Notes: a model not told the origin generated them from the letters alone. A DNA stretch of 64,000 nt from CAVQCX01 sp963775335 (GCA_963775335.1 CAVZIJ010000002.1:434001-498000), one strand, 5' to 3'. Shown: positions 8,837 to 18,282, counted from the stretch's first letter. Made by a program: numbers and translations.

Positions 8837-10201
8837 CTAGCGAGAATCTGGCAGAAGGCGCGATGGCCGGAATCCTAACTGCATCCAAAAGAGGTCTCTG
8901 GCAAGAAAATAATTTAACCCGATGCTGGATATGAAGCATGACACGAGCGCCGAGATCGCGGCACCTATCGCGCTGAACGCGGGAATTAGCGCCAGATTCA
9001 TGGCAATGCTTATCAAACCGCCTGCGCCCGTTTGCACTAGGGAAAGGCGTGCCCTTCCTTCATTGATGAGCCACAATTGCTGGGCGACTCCTTGGTAAAT
9101 GAAAACGTTTGAGAATACGTGAATCATTAACACCGGGGATGCTGCGGCATAGGATTTCCCGTAAAGAAGAGCGATGATCAAGGGAGCAGCAAGTGCCGTG
9201 GTCGTGGAAACGAGCAGCGCGATGATTCCGAACGAGCGGAATAGCGTAACGAGCGTATCAAAATAGGCGCTTTGCGACTCGGCCCTTTTTCTTGTCACGA
9301 ACGGCGCGAAGCTCGTCGCCAGCGTCATTGGTATGATATTCCATGTCTGCGATATACCTATAGCTGCCGCGAAAATGCCCAGATCGCCAGCCCCGGAAAT
9401 CTGTTTCAGCATGATCTGATCGACGCGGATATAGATGATGATCGAAAAACCGCTCAACAGGTAGGGCCAGGACTCCCGAAGGATATCCCGTGCTTTACGA
9501 CTCAGGACGCGCCAACGGCCGTTCGTTGGGTGGAGTCGGTACGCAATGGAAATGGCAATGGCCGAGATCGCCACATCCAGCAGGATCACTGCGGCAAACG
9601 CGAGCAACGGCGCTCTAACGAGAATGAGGCCAATTTTCGCGCCGCTGGACAGGGATAGGGAAACGAGCTTCGCGATGACGGTGCGGCGACTTTGGCTCTG
9701 GCTCTGAAACCAAAGGTCAATGGTATCCGCCGCCTGAAAGACCAAGGGCGCCGCCGCCAGAGCTGTGAGGCGAACACTGACATCTGTAAGGCCATTTATC
9801 AAGGCCATGCCACCTACAGCGCTCAACCAACAGAACACACCCGCGATCAGACGCAGCGTAAAAGCAGTGCCGAGAATTTGAGGAGCGGCGGCGTGATTTC
9901 GCGCAATTTCCCGGACGATAATCGCATCCGCCCCTAGCGTCGAAACTGCCTGGAAAAATGCGACATATGCGAGAACGTAGGTCAATTCGCCAAATTGTCC
10001 GGGGCCGAGGTAGCGGGCTACCCACGCGCCCACTATTAAGCCCGCAATTAGTCGCACAAGCTTGTCGAATATCAGCCAACCGGCGTTGCGAATAGCGGGA
10101 AGGAGACCGCTGCCCTCCGCGAGATGGGCTTGTAGCCACCCCGGCACAAAGCGTAGCCATATTGGGCGAAGGGGCAACGCCGCGTTCAATGTTTTCGCCA
10201 C
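8837..10201 (-). CDS. Wzx-like polysaccharide flippase (MATE/MOP superfamily)
   Basis: The product is 454 residues with about 12 hydrophobic segments spread through its length and the N-terminal motif ARYLGPGQFGELTYVLAY typical of RfbX/Wzx flippases. The family moves undecaprenyl-linked oligosaccharides across the inner membrane. It is the first gene of the minus-strand glycan set (flippase, methyltransferase, UXS remnant, glycosyltransferase). It is not closely similar to the flippase at 14888. Confidence 0.85.
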   Translation of the reverse strand: MAKTLNAALPLRPIWLRFVPGWLQAHLAEGSGLLPAIRNAGWLIFDKLVRLIAGLIVGAWVARYLGPGQFGELTYVLAYVAFFQAVSTLGADAIIVREIARNHAAAPQILGTAFTLRLIAGVFCWLSAVGGMALINGLTDVSVRLTALAAAPLVFQAADTIDLWFQSQSQSRRTVIAKLVSLSLSSGAKIGLILVRAPLLAFAAVILLDVAISAIAISIAYRLHPTNGRWRVLSRKARDILRESWPYLLSGFSIIIYIRVDQIMLKQISGAGDLGIFAAAIGISQTWNIIPMTLATSFAPFVTRKRAESQSAYFDTLVTLFRSFGIIALLVSTTTALAAPLIIALLYGKSYAAASPVLMIHVFSNVFIYQGVAQQLWLINEGRARLSLVQTGAGGLISIAMNLALIPAFSAIGAAISALVSCFISSIGLNYFLARDLFWMQLGFRPSRLLPDSR

Positions 10202-10289
10202 ATGGTTCGAAGGTGTGTCGCATATTATGGCGCTGGTGGACTCGGTGAGGCCCCCACATAGTCCCAGGGGGCGGGGTCATCATAGAGCG

Positions 10290-10806
10290 TAAACGCCACG
10301 CCGGTGACGGCGGCCCCCTCCATGCCCCCCGCCGCGGCGGGCACCTCTCGAAGCCTGTCGGCCAGCGGCTCGCCGTGCCATCAACGCCCCAGATCGCCAG
10401 ATTCTCACCCCAGTAAACCGGTGATCATAGTCGATGCTGCGGCTGTAGACCCCGTTCCTGTCGGTGCTGCTGCCGTTCGCCCCGTTCGGACCCATCAGGC
10501 CCGCCCCGCTCAGACCACCCCGCCCACCGTGACGTTCCCACTGAGGGTGTACGCGGGCCCCGCAGCCCCTCTGGCTGCAACCGCCCCGCGGAGCTGAATC
10601 CGACGATGACCGGCACCGACCCTTGCGCGGCGGCCGGCCTGCTGCAGCAGGGCCGCAAGTCGCCCGGGATCCAGCCCCGGAGCCGTGGCGACCCCTGAAG
10701 GCGGGGCCGCCGAGAGGCCACCGACCACCAGGAAAACCAGGGCCACTAGGGCGAGACGGCCCCCGGTGAACGGGCCGAAGAGCCGTTTGATCACCGGCTG
10801 AGCCAT
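10290..10806 (-). pseudogene. Decayed copy of the S8 protease 5' end
   Basis: From the ATG at 10806 the frame reads MAQPVIKRLFGPFTGG and LSAAPP, nearly identical to the protease start at 2286. After about 55 codons the match continues in another frame (QGSVPVIVGFSSAG), so there is a frameshift. The catalytic domain is absent. It is followed by a different piece in a third frame (YTLSGNVTVGG, then GLMGPNGANGSSTD) resembling a carboxypeptidase-regulatory-like or Ig-like repeat. It is best read as the wreck of a paralogous exported protease. Confidence 0.75.
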
Positions 10807-11169
10807 GGAATGTCTGCCGAAAGCCGGGAGTCACCGCGTCGGGAGCGCAGCAAGCTCCAGGGATACTCGCCTGATAGGTTAGCAAATCACCCTCAGCGAC
10901 GCCGCTTCCGGGACAGAAGGCCGGCGGGAGCGAGCACCTATCCGGCTGGCCCGCAGCATGCCGACGGCCTGACCATTCCCATGGGTTGTCGATGCGGCAA
11001 CGACATGTTTGGACAAGACCCAAGCAGACGACCCGCGTTCTCAGGCAAAACCGGGTACCTGCTCGCCTGCTGTGAATACATATTGCCGGAGTGATGGGTA
11101 TTGGTTACTGTCGTGTGGCGAACCACGGCGTCGATACCGCGCGCCCATAGTCAAGGCCCACCATCCGCC
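10807..11169. other. Intergenic stretch holding the duplicated protease promoter region
   Basis: The first 80 bp or so match the upstream region of the intact protease gene, including GATACTCGCCTGATAGG on the plus strand. The rest, up to the WbsX start, shows no coding sequence, repeat or terminator that I can support. Confidence 0.5.
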
Positions 11170-12344
11170 ATGGCCACCCGGACACCGAGGCTGATCGCCT
11201 TCCACCTGCCCCGGTTTCACCCAATCCCCGAGAACGATGCCTGGTGGGGCGAAGGATTCTCGGACTGGATCAGCGTCCGCAAGGCCAAGCCGCTTTATGC
11301 GGGGCACGCGCAGCCGCGGCACCCCATAACGACATCGGTTACTACGACCCGTGCGACATCGAGGTTCTGGAGACACAGGCCAGAATCGCCAAAGCCCACG
11401 GCGTTCACGGATTCTGCTTCTATCACTACTGGTTCGACGGAAAACTGCTCTTGGAGAAGCCGGTAGAGAACTTCCTCCAGACGGGCCGTCCCGACATTCC
11501 GTTCTGCCTCTGCTGGGCGAACGAGCCCTGGACGCGGGCCTGGGACGGGCGTAACCGCGATGTCCTGATGGCCCAGGAGTACGGGGGCGAGTCGGCCTGG
11601 GTCGCCCACTTCAACTACCTCCTGCGGGCGTTCAAGGACCCGCGTGCCATCCGCGTTGGCGACAAACCGGTATTGCTGATCTATCGGGTCGGATCGATCC
11701 TCGATGCAGGGGAGATGATCCGCACCTGGAGGCGACTCGCCGCGAAGGCCGGCCTGCCCGGCCTGCATATCGTCGCCATGCTGTCGGTCTTCTCCGACAG
11801 CAGCGACTTCAAGGGGGTCGGGATAGATGCCACCAGCGAGTTCTATCCGACCTACGCCACGCGCCCCCACGGCCTGGATTATGTCTGGGGAGCCTTTCGC
11901 CTCGGACTCCACCTGCGCCTGTTGAAGCGCTACACCCCGTTCGCCGCCCGTAGCATCGTGCGCGTCGACTATGATTACGTCTGGCGCAGAATCCTGTCGG
12001 CCCGAAAAGTCTTCCCGATCCAGTACCGGGGTGCGTTCGTCTCGTGGGACAAGACCCCTCGCAAGGATTACAAGGGCTTCATCATGCAGAACGCCACCCC
12101 CGCGCGTTACCGCTTCTGGCTCGAGCGCCAGCTACGGCGGGTTGCGGAGGACAGCGCCCAAGAGCCTCTGGTCTTCTTGAATGCCTGGAACGAATGGGCG
12201 GAAGGGGCTTATCTCGAGCCGGACCAGACCTTCGGATAGCGATTCCTCGAGGCCACGCGAGACGCGCTGTCGGCCGTTTCTTCCCGGCGGTCCGAGCCTT
12301 CCGCCCGACCGGCCGGTCCCGCCAGGTATTCCCCGACGGCGTGA
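11170..12344 (+). pseudogene. WbsX-like glycan biosynthesis protein (GH99-like domain), frameshifted
   Basis: The ATG at 11170 gives RLIAFHLPRFHPIPENDAWW, the classic WbsX start. The frame breaks at the C run 11322-11325; one extra C would restore HAQPRHP followed by NDIGYYDP. The second frame continues with GFCFYHYWFDGK, CWANEPWTRAWDG, TSEFYPTYA and NAWNEWAEGAYLEPD. A TAG at 12237 then interrupts what would continue as RFLEATRDALSA to a TGA at 12342. Repaired length is about 390 residues, normal for the family. WbsX proteins occur in O-antigen and capsule loci. Given similar lesions in essential genes nearby, the frameshift may be a consensus error; the TAG is harder to explain that way. Confidence 0.75.
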
Positions 12345-12418
12345 CCGCCCGTTTCCCGCTTACCCAACGCCTCCCTCTCCAGTCGAGCGTCCGCCACAAC
12401 ACCCCCGACCCTGCGCGT

Positions 12419-13232
12419 GTAGGAGCGGCTGTTAGCCGCGACCGGGGCGGCCCTCCGAGCCCGCTCCGGGTCGGGGTCGCGCTCGGCGAGCGCTCCTACA
12501 AGAACACCCTTGGGTCCTGCGTGTGTAGGAGCGGCTGTTAGCCGCGACCGGCCGGCCCTCCGAGCCCGCCCCGGGTCCGGGTCGCGCTCGGCGAGCGCTC
12601 CTACAAGAACACCCTTGGGTCCCCTCATGTAGGAGCGGCTGCCAGCCGCGACCGGGGCGGCCCTCCGAGCCCGCCCCGGGCCGGGGTCGCGCTCAACGAG
12701 CGCTCCTACCACAACACCCCCGACCCTGCGCGTGTAGGAGCGGCTGCCAGCCGCGGCCGGGGCGGCCCTCCGCACCCGCTCCGGGTCCGGGTCGCGCTCG
12801 GCGAGCGCTCCTACCACAACACCCCCGACCCTGCGCGTGTAGGAGCGGCTGTTAGCCGCGACCGGCCGGCCCTCCGCACCCGCCCCGGGTCGGGGTCGCG
12901 CTCGGCGAGCGCTCCTACCACAACACCCCCGACCCTGCGTGTGTAGGAGCGGCTGTTAGCCGCGACCGGGGCGACCCTCCGCACCCGCCCCGGGTTGGGG
13001 TCGCGCTCGGCGAGCGCTCCTACAAGAACACCCGCGACCCTGCGTGTGTAGGAGCGGCTGCCAGCCGCGACCGGGCGGCCCTCCGAGCCCGCCCCGGGTC
13101 CGGGTCGCGCTCGGCGAGCGCTCCTACCACAACACCCCCGACCCGGCGTGTGTAGGAGCGGCTGCCAGCCGCGACCGGGGCGACCCTCCGCACCCGCCCC
13201 GGGTCGGGGTCGCGCTCGGCGAGCGCTCCTAC
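12419..13232. repeat. Array of eight paired REP (BIME-like) units
   Basis: Eight units of about 81 bp start at 12419, 12525, 12629, 12734, 12839, 12943, 13048 and 13152. They recur every 104-106 bp. Each begins GTAGGAGCGGCTG and ends GCGAGCGCTCCTAC, so the outer 8 bp are inverted repeats. Inside are two hairpins: GCGGCTGTTAGCCGC (or the CCAGCC variant) and GCGCTCGGCGAGCGC. The spacers are also conserved (CACAACACCCCCGACCCTGCG). The GTAG foot is a hallmark of REPs recognised by RAYT transposases, and a RAYT gene follows directly. Confidence 0.9.
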
Positions 13233-13291
13233 GGAAATCTGCGGGCTGGGGGGCTATGCTCGGTCTGTCGAATGGACCTCGGAGCATGGAC

Positions 13292-13753
13292 ATGCGGAAG
13301 GACCCCCATGGACGCAACCTGCGCAAGGGACGGATCTCGATCGCCGGGCAGGTCTACCTGGTTACCACCGCGACGCGGGACCGTCGGCCCATCCTCGCTC
13401 CGCTCCTCCACGCCCGGGCCGTGATCCTGACCATCGCCGGGCTGCATGGGGCCGGGGCTTGCCGCTCGCTGGCCTTCGTCGTGATGCCCGATCATGTCCA
13501 CTGGCTGGTGGAGCTGGGCGCGCGCGGGCTGCCCTCGCTCATGAAGACGCTCAAGAGCGAGTCGGCCTGGCGCATCAACCGGTGCCGGGGCGTCGACGCC
13601 GTGCCCGTGTGGCAGCGCGGCTACCACGATCATGCGGTGCGCCGCGAAGAGGATCTCCGCCGGGTCGCGCGGTACATCATCGCCAATCCCCTGCGCGCCG
13701 GCCTGGCGAACGGGGTCGGCGATTATTCGCATTGGGACGCCATTTGGCTCTAG
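13292..13753 (+). CDS. REP-associated tyrosine transposase (RAYT, Y1/HUH family)
   Basis: The product is about 153 residues from the ATG at 13292, which has GGAG seven bases upstream; an ATG at 13286 is possible. The N-terminal part has GQVYLVTTATRDRRP. The HUH metal-binding motif is FVVMPDHVHWLVE. The catalytic-tyrosine segment is RVARYIIANPLRAGL, followed by the usual YSHWDAIWL end. RAYTs nick REP DNA and are domesticated single-copy transposases. Eight REP pairs upstream and one downstream form a typical REPtron. All key residues are present, so it is probably active. Confidence 0.92.
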   Translation: MRKDPHGRNLRKGRISIAGQVYLVTTATRDRRPILAPLLHARAVILTIAGLHGAGACRSLAFVVMPDHVHWLVELGARGLPSLMKTLKSESAWRINRCRGVDAVPVWQRGYHDHAVRREEDLRRVARYIIANPLRAGLANGVGDYSHWDAIWL

Positions 13754-13764
13754 AAGCCGCCTTT

Positions 13765-13839
13765 GTAGGAGCGGCTGCTAGCCGCGACCGAGGCCCCCCC
13801 CAAACCCCGCTGCGGGTCGCGCTCGGCGAGCGCTCCTAC
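13765..13839. repeat. REP pair downstream of the RAYT gene
   Basis: Same architecture as the upstream array: GTAGGAGCGGCTGCTAGCC at the left and GCTCGGCGAGCGCTCCTAC at the right, with a shorter middle. It begins 11 bases after the RAYT stop, so the gene is bracketed by REPs. Confidence 0.88.
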
Positions 13840-13995
13840 GGAACACCCGAGGCCGCTTGTTCCGGCGCCCGCGGGCCGCAGCCGGCGCCACGGACTCGGA
13901 GCCTACACTACAATGGGGCGTCGGGCCGGCCCCTTGCCTGTCGCAGCGCTGGGGCGGTCCTCCCATGGGTTTGGAGCACATCCGTCCACGCCGTC

Positions 13996-14295
13996 ATGCG
14001 CTTGACTGAACGACAGAAACAGGTGATCCATGCCGCCGCCGCCGAAATATTCGGCCCGGAGGCGACGGTGCGGCTGTTCGGCTCGCGGCTCGACGACCGG
14101 GCCAAGGGCGGCGACATCGACCTGCTGGTCGAGTGCCCCGAGCCCCTCGACAACGCCGGCCTGGCGGCGGCCCGAATGGCGGCCCAGATCAAGCTTCGGC
14201 TCGGCGAGCGCAAGATAGACATCCTCTATACGTGGCCCGGCCTTCCGCGATCGCCGGCCCACGAAGCGGCCCTGGCCCGGGGTGTGGAGCTATGA
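13996..14295 (+). CDS. mntA: MntA-like minimal nucleotidyltransferase antitoxin
   Basis: The product is 99 residues from the ATG at 13996. It carries the polymerase-beta-type nucleotidyltransferase motif GSRLDDRAKGGDIDLLVE (GSx10DxD) and a later acidic strand, RKIDILY. In characterised MNT-HEPN pairs MntA adds AMP to a tyrosine of the HEPN toxin and silences it. Its last four bases overlap the start of the HEPN gene (ATGA), indicating translational coupling. It sits between the RAYT gene and a flippase gene, a typical accessory location. Confidence 0.88.
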   Translation: MRLTERQKQVIHAAAAEIFGPEATVRLFGSRLDDRAKGGDIDLLVECPEPLDNAGLAAARMAAQIKLRLGERKIDILYTWPGLPRSPAHEAALARGVEL

Positions 14296-14813
14296 GCGAT
14301 CAGAGCGACGAGGCCCGGCGGCGATTTCTCGCAACCCTCGAGATCGCCCGGCGAGAGCTTGTCGTCCTCGAATACAGCCATAAGAAGCTCTTCTCGGCGA
14401 CCATCGATGCCTCCTGGGTCAAACGGCTGACCGACGACATGGCCGCGGCCGAAACGTTGGAGGCCTTCGTCTCGCGTTTCGGACGCTTCCAGGACACAGT
14501 CGGCGACAAGCTGATCCCGCGCGCGCTGACAGTGCTTCTGGAGCAGCCGCGCAGCACGCTCGACAACCTATCGCGCGCGGAGCGTCTCGGATGGATCGAC
14601 GACACGGAGGCCTGGGTAGCAGCCCGCGAGCTGAGAAACCGCCTGGGTCACGAATACATGACGGATGCCATCCAACTCGCCGCCGACATCCGCGCCGCGG
14701 GCGTATTCATCGACGTGTTTCGTCACTCCTATGGGAGTCTTCTGCAGCTCGCGCGGGAAAGGTTTGCCGTCACCGAGCCCGAGCTCCAAGCGTACCTGCT
14801 TTCGGGCAGTTAG
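14292..14813 (+). CDS. hepT: HepT-like HEPN toxin (MNT-HEPN module)
   Basis: The product is 173 residues and helical. It carries the HEPN RNase motif RNRLGHEY, i.e. Rx4HxY, in which Arg and His are catalytic and the Tyr is the site AMPylated by MntA in studied systems. The preceding text (VKRLTDDMAAAETLEAFVSRFGRFQDTVGD) is typical of the HI0074/nucleotidyltransferase-substrate-binding family. The start codon overlaps the mntA stop. As an RNA-cleaving toxin it would act in the cytoplasm on tRNA or mRNA; its target is not visible here. Confidence 0.87.
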   Translation: MSDQSDEARRRFLATLEIARRELVVLEYSHKKLFSATIDASWVKRLTDDMAAAETLEAFVSRFGRFQDTVGDKLIPRALTVLLEQPRSTLDNLSRAERLGWIDDTEAWVAARELRNRLGHEYMTDAIQLAADIRAAGVFIDVFRHSYGSLLQLARERFAVTEPELQAYLLSGS

Positions 14814-14847
14814 GCCGAGGACGCTCCCATCGGCAATCGGCGCAGAG

Positions 14848-14871
14848 GTCGCGCTCCCCAAGCGCTCCTAC
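14848..14871. repeat. Solitary half REP
   Basis: GTCGCGCTCCCCAAGCGC followed by TCCTAC matches the right half of the REP units in the array, with a changed loop. It lies between hepT and the flippase start, 16 bp before the flippase ATG. Confidence 0.6.
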
Positions 14872-14887
14872 AAGTGCGGCATCGGCC

Positions 14888-16270
14888 ATGAGTCGACCCT
14901 CGGCGGACAACGACAGCCCCGCCGCGGCCGGGCCGCCCGCCTCGCTGACGGCTCACATCGGGCTCACCCTCGGCAGGCAGTTGTTGGCCGCCGCGATCCA
15001 GGTATCCACGACCCTGGTGATCGCGCGGTGGCTCGGACCGGTAGGCAATGGGCGATACGCCCTGAGCATCCTGGTGCCGACGCTCCTCTGCAGCCTGCTC
15101 ACGCTGGGTATCCCCGCCGCGAATGTCTACTACGTCGGGCGCGGCGACCTGGAGGCCCCCGCGGCACTGCGCTCGATCCTGCGCATCTGGGTGTTGCTCT
15201 CGCTGCTCGGGACCACGGCCGCAGCGCTCACGCTGTCGGCCCTATCGGCCCGCCTCTTCCCCGATGTTCCGCGCTCGCTGCTGTTCTTCGGCCTTGCCGC
15301 CTTCCCGCCGGCCCTGCTTCAGCTGTTCCTGGTCAGCCTCCTGCAGGCGCTCCAGGACTTCCGCCGGTTCAACGCCGCACTTCTCGCCGGTCCGTCCGCC
15401 ACGCTGGCCTTCGTCCTGGGGGCCGCGCTCCTGATGCGATCCGGCGCGGAGGGGATATTGTCCGCCTACGTGGCCGGCCAGATCGTCTCCGCAGTGGTGA
15501 CCTATGGGCTCCTGAAGGGGTCGGCGGCGGGCTCCGCGCGGCAACGAGAAGCCGGCCCGGCTTACACATCCTGGGCGCTGTCATACGGGTCGAAGGCCTA
15601 CCTCAACAACGTCCTGACGGTCCTGAACTACCGGGCCGACCTGTTCCTGGTGAATCTGTTCGTGGGGCCGGCGGCCACGGGCATCTACGTCGTCGCAGTG
15701 CAGGTGGTGGAGCGGCTGTGGATGCTGTCCAGCGCTGTGAGTGCGGTGATCTTGCCGCAGCTGGCGAGTCACTACAAAAGCCGCCGTGCCCAAAGCAGCC
15801 TCACTCCGCTGGCCACTCGCTGGATCCTGGCGGTCACCGGCCTGGGCGCCCTCTCCCTCGGCCTGCTCGCGTTCCCGATCGTCCACATCCTGTTCGGCTC
15901 AGCCTACCGGGGCGCTGTCCTGCCCCTGATCGCACTCCTTCCCGGCATAGTCGCCCTGTCCGTGTCCCGTGTGCTGAGCAACGACCTGGCTGCGCGGGGA
16001 CGACCGGAGCTGAACATGTACATCGCGGGAGGCGTCCTGGTCGCCAACCTGCTGGCCAATGTGCTGCTCATCCCGGCCCTCGGCCCCCTGGGGGCCGCCA
16101 TCGCCACCACCCTGGCCTACGTGGGCGACGTGCTGTTGCGCCTGACCCTGTTTGCGAGGTTCTCGGCCCTCCCCTGGTGGCGACCCCTAGTGCTGACAAA
16201 GGCCGACTGGCGCGATGCCCGGGCGCTGTCGTCGTCGGTACTCGCCGGGAAGGGGCGGCGATCAGAATGA
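14888..16270 (+). CDS. Polysaccharide flippase (MOP/RfbX type)
   Basis: The product is 460 residues from the ATG at 14888. A cytoplasmic, disordered N-terminus is followed by LTLGRQLLAAAIQVSTTLVI and the family motif ARWLGPVGNGRYALSILVP. About 12-14 hydrophobic segments follow. The family exports lipid-linked glycans. The stop overlaps the start of the DUF354 gene (ATGA), so the two are coupled. A 562-bp piece of this gene (14971-15532) is repeated almost identically at 19649-20210. Confidence 0.87.
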   Translation: MSRPSADNDSPAAAGPPASLTAHIGLTLGRQLLAAAIQVSTTLVIARWLGPVGNGRYALSILVPTLLCSLLTLGIPAANVYYVGRGDLEAPAALRSILRIWVLLSLLGTTAAALTLSALSARLFPDVPRSLLFFGLAAFPPALLQLFLVSLLQALQDFRRFNAALLAGPSATLAFVLGAALLMRSGAEGILSAYVAGQIVSAVVTYGLLKGSAAGSARQREAGPAYTSWALSYGSKAYLNNVLTVLNYRADLFLVNLFVGPAATGIYVVAVQVVERLWMLSSAVSAVILPQLASHYKSRRAQSSLTPLATRWILAVTGLGALSLGLLAFPIVHILFGSAYRGAVLPLIALLPGIVALSVSRVLSNDLAARGRPELNMYIAGGVLVANLLANVLLIPALGPLGAAIATTLAYVGDVLLRLTLFARFSALPWWRPLVLTKADWRDARALSSSVLAGKGRRSE

Positions 16271-17403
16271 CTGCCGAGCCCCCGAGCCCGGTCGAAAGAC
16301 CGTCGCCAGGCGAACGATCGGCCTGGGCCTTCCGGTACACTAGGAATTTCCGCTTCGGATCGCAGGTCTGCGTGAACATCCTTTTCGACATCAATCACCC
16401 CGCGGATGTGCATTTCTTCCGTCACGCGATCGCGGAGTTACAGGCTGCCGGGCATCGGATCCTGATCACCGCGAGGGAGAAGGACGTCACCTTAAGCCTT
16501 CTCGACCGCTTTGGCCTCGCGTACATAAGGCTGAGCACGGCGCGACCCGGACTCCTCAATCTCGGCTGGGAGCTGATCTGTCGCAATATCAAGATGATCC
16601 GGCTGTACCGGCGCGAACTGGTCGCACTCTCCGTGGCGTTCACCGGCGCCAGCATCGGCCAGGTGGGCCGCCTGCTGGGCGTCCCTAGCCTGGTCTTCTA
16701 CGACAACGAGCAGGCTTGGCTGCAGAACTGGCTTACGTTCCCGTTCGCCACACGGATCTACACGCCCGCCTGCTTCCGCGACGACCTGGGGCCGAAGCAG
16801 ATACGATTCAATGGGGTCAAGGAGCTCGCCTACCTACACCCTAACCGCTACCGTCCCGACCCCTCGGTCCTCGAGTTACTCGGCGTGGCCCCTGGGCAGG
16901 CCTATGTGGTTATCCGCAGTATCGCCTGGGCCGCAGCGCACGATGTCGGGCAGACCGGCCTAGGACCGCAAAGCCTGCTCGCACTTGCCCGGGAGGTCAG
17001 CCTCTATGCGCGCGTCTACGTCGTCGCTGAGACCGCCCTGGCGCCGGAGCTGGAGCCCTACCGCGTTCCCGTACCGATCGAGAGGATCCACGATGTCCTC
17101 GCCTACGCTGCCGTGTTCATCGGTGAGGGACCGACCATGGTTTGTGAGAGCGCATGTCTCGGCATACCAGCCATCTACTTGGGCTCCCTGATGCCATCAC
17201 CCGTCACTGTGCTCGAAGAGGCTGGCTTGATCTTCCATGTCCCGGAGCACAACAAGATCGTCCCTAAGGTCTTGGAGTTACTACGACGAAGCACTTCCGA
17301 GGACTGGCATCGTCTGGCCAGAGCTTTTGTCGATACACACGAAGACGTCACGGCGTGGATCGTACGCGAGATCCTCGAGTTCGTCGCAGCCCGTTCACAC
17401 TAA
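16267..17403 (+). CDS. DUF354 family protein (GT-B-like glycosyltransferase)
   Basis: The frame from the ATG at 16267 gives 378 residues, but the first 35 are Pro/Arg-rich. A GTG at 16372 starts exactly at VNILFDINHPADVHFF, the usual beginning of DUF354 proteins, and is an attractive alternative; the ATG is favoured only by its 4-base overlap with the flippase stop. Other conserved parts are the C-terminal GEGPTMVCESACLGIPAI and YLGS, resembling the sugar-nucleotide site of GT-B enzymes. DUF354 genes are common in polysaccharide clusters; the substrate is unknown. Confidence 0.8.
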   Translation: MTAEPPSPVERPSPGERSAWAFRYTRNFRFGSQVCVNILFDINHPADVHFFRHAIAELQAAGHRILITAREKDVTLSLLDRFGLAYIRLSTARPGLLNLGWELICRNIKMIRLYRRELVALSVAFTGASIGQVGRLLGVPSLVFYDNEQAWLQNWLTFPFATRIYTPACFRDDLGPKQIRFNGVKELAYLHPNRYRPDPSVLELLGVAPGQAYVVIRSIAWAAAHDVGQTGLGPQSLLALAREVSLYARVYVVAETALAPELEPYRVPVPIERIHDVLAYAAVFIGEGPTMVCESACLGIPAIYLGSLMPSPVTVLEEAGLIFHVPEHNKIVPKVLELLRRSTSEDWHRLARAFVDTHEDVTAWIVREILEFVAARSH

Positions 17404-18282
17404 GTCGCCGCTCTTCCTTGCGATCACTTCGATGCTGGGTCCCCTCCCAACCAGCCCGCCGACGGCATAAAGCGCCTCTTGCATCCAACGGCCTCGCGGG
17501 TTGCAAAGATACACGGGATGATGAGGCAGGTAGGTCCGCAACGCCACAGTCTCGAACTGCTCTTGTCTCAACATGTTCTCAAGTGTCCGAGGACTGAAAT
17601 AATAAAGATGAAAGTCGAAAGGAGGCGGCTTGCGGAACAGCAGGTACTTGCGGCGCCCCAGAAGACTCATCAGGACCCTTCGTACCTTGTCCTTCACCGA
17701 GTAAAACTGGTTTGGCACTTCCACCATGAAGTAGCCTCCCCTTTTCAATATTCGGCGCACATGCCTAAGAACGCGACGCGGATCACTGAAGTGCTCAAAG
17801 CTGTGGGTATAGACGGCGTCGAACGCCTCTGTTTCGACCGCCGAGAGATCCCATCCATGTACGGTCTTTACCGGAATAGCCAGCTCCTCTCGCGCGTAGC
17901 CGGAGAGGATTTCCGAGGACTCCACTCCCTCGACGTTCCCACCCTCTGGACTGTGCCACTTCCAACGCGTATCCACCCTCCAGGCATCCGATGCCCAAGA
18001 GTCTTCCTGGCCGCTTGATTACGCGTTCCAAACGACCCATCCGGGCGTCATAGAACGCGGTTCGGCTAGCGCCGCGGTCGGCATTCGCCTTTGAGAAATA
18101 TGGCTCTTTCAAGTACATCTGAATGAGCTCGCTGGGCGTCGGCCTGGGACTCATATAGATCAGCCCGCAGGATCTGCATTCGCTCACTTGAAACGGGGGG
18201 AAAGCTCGAGAAATCCGGTGAGGTCCGGCCTCGGCTTGGGATCCGTTGCCCCGCATAGACTGCACTCAGCGTGTTCGGGCAT
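17395..18282 (-). pseudogene. Class I methyltransferase with N-terminal zinc-type Cys motifs, two frameshifts
   Basis: Three frames join into one normal protein of about 295 residues. Frame one starts at the ATG at 18282 (MPEHAECSLCGATD, with a GGGGTGAG site upstream). The G run 18195-18200 (C6 on the coding strand) lacks one base before CRSCGLIYMSPRPTP. Frame two runs to LLGIGCLEGGYALEVAQSRGW. A second break at 17932-17938, where coding GACGTC has become GAACGTC, precedes VEGVESSEIL and the rest (AFDAVYTHSFEHF, RILKRGGYFMVEVPN). Both lesions are single bases of kinds also found in essential genes here, so the gene may be intact in the organism. The 3' end overlaps the convergent DUF354 gene by 9 bp. 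Confidence 0.75.

Noticed and set aside
12419..13232. CRISPR array
   Set aside because: The spacers are as conserved as the repeats, the repeats form paired REP hairpins, and a RAYT rather than cas genes is adjacent.
12209..13326. Proteins with repeated VGALAERDPDPG segments encoded in the REP array
   Set aside because: These frames simply translate the palindromic repeats, with no ribosome-binding site and no family similarity.
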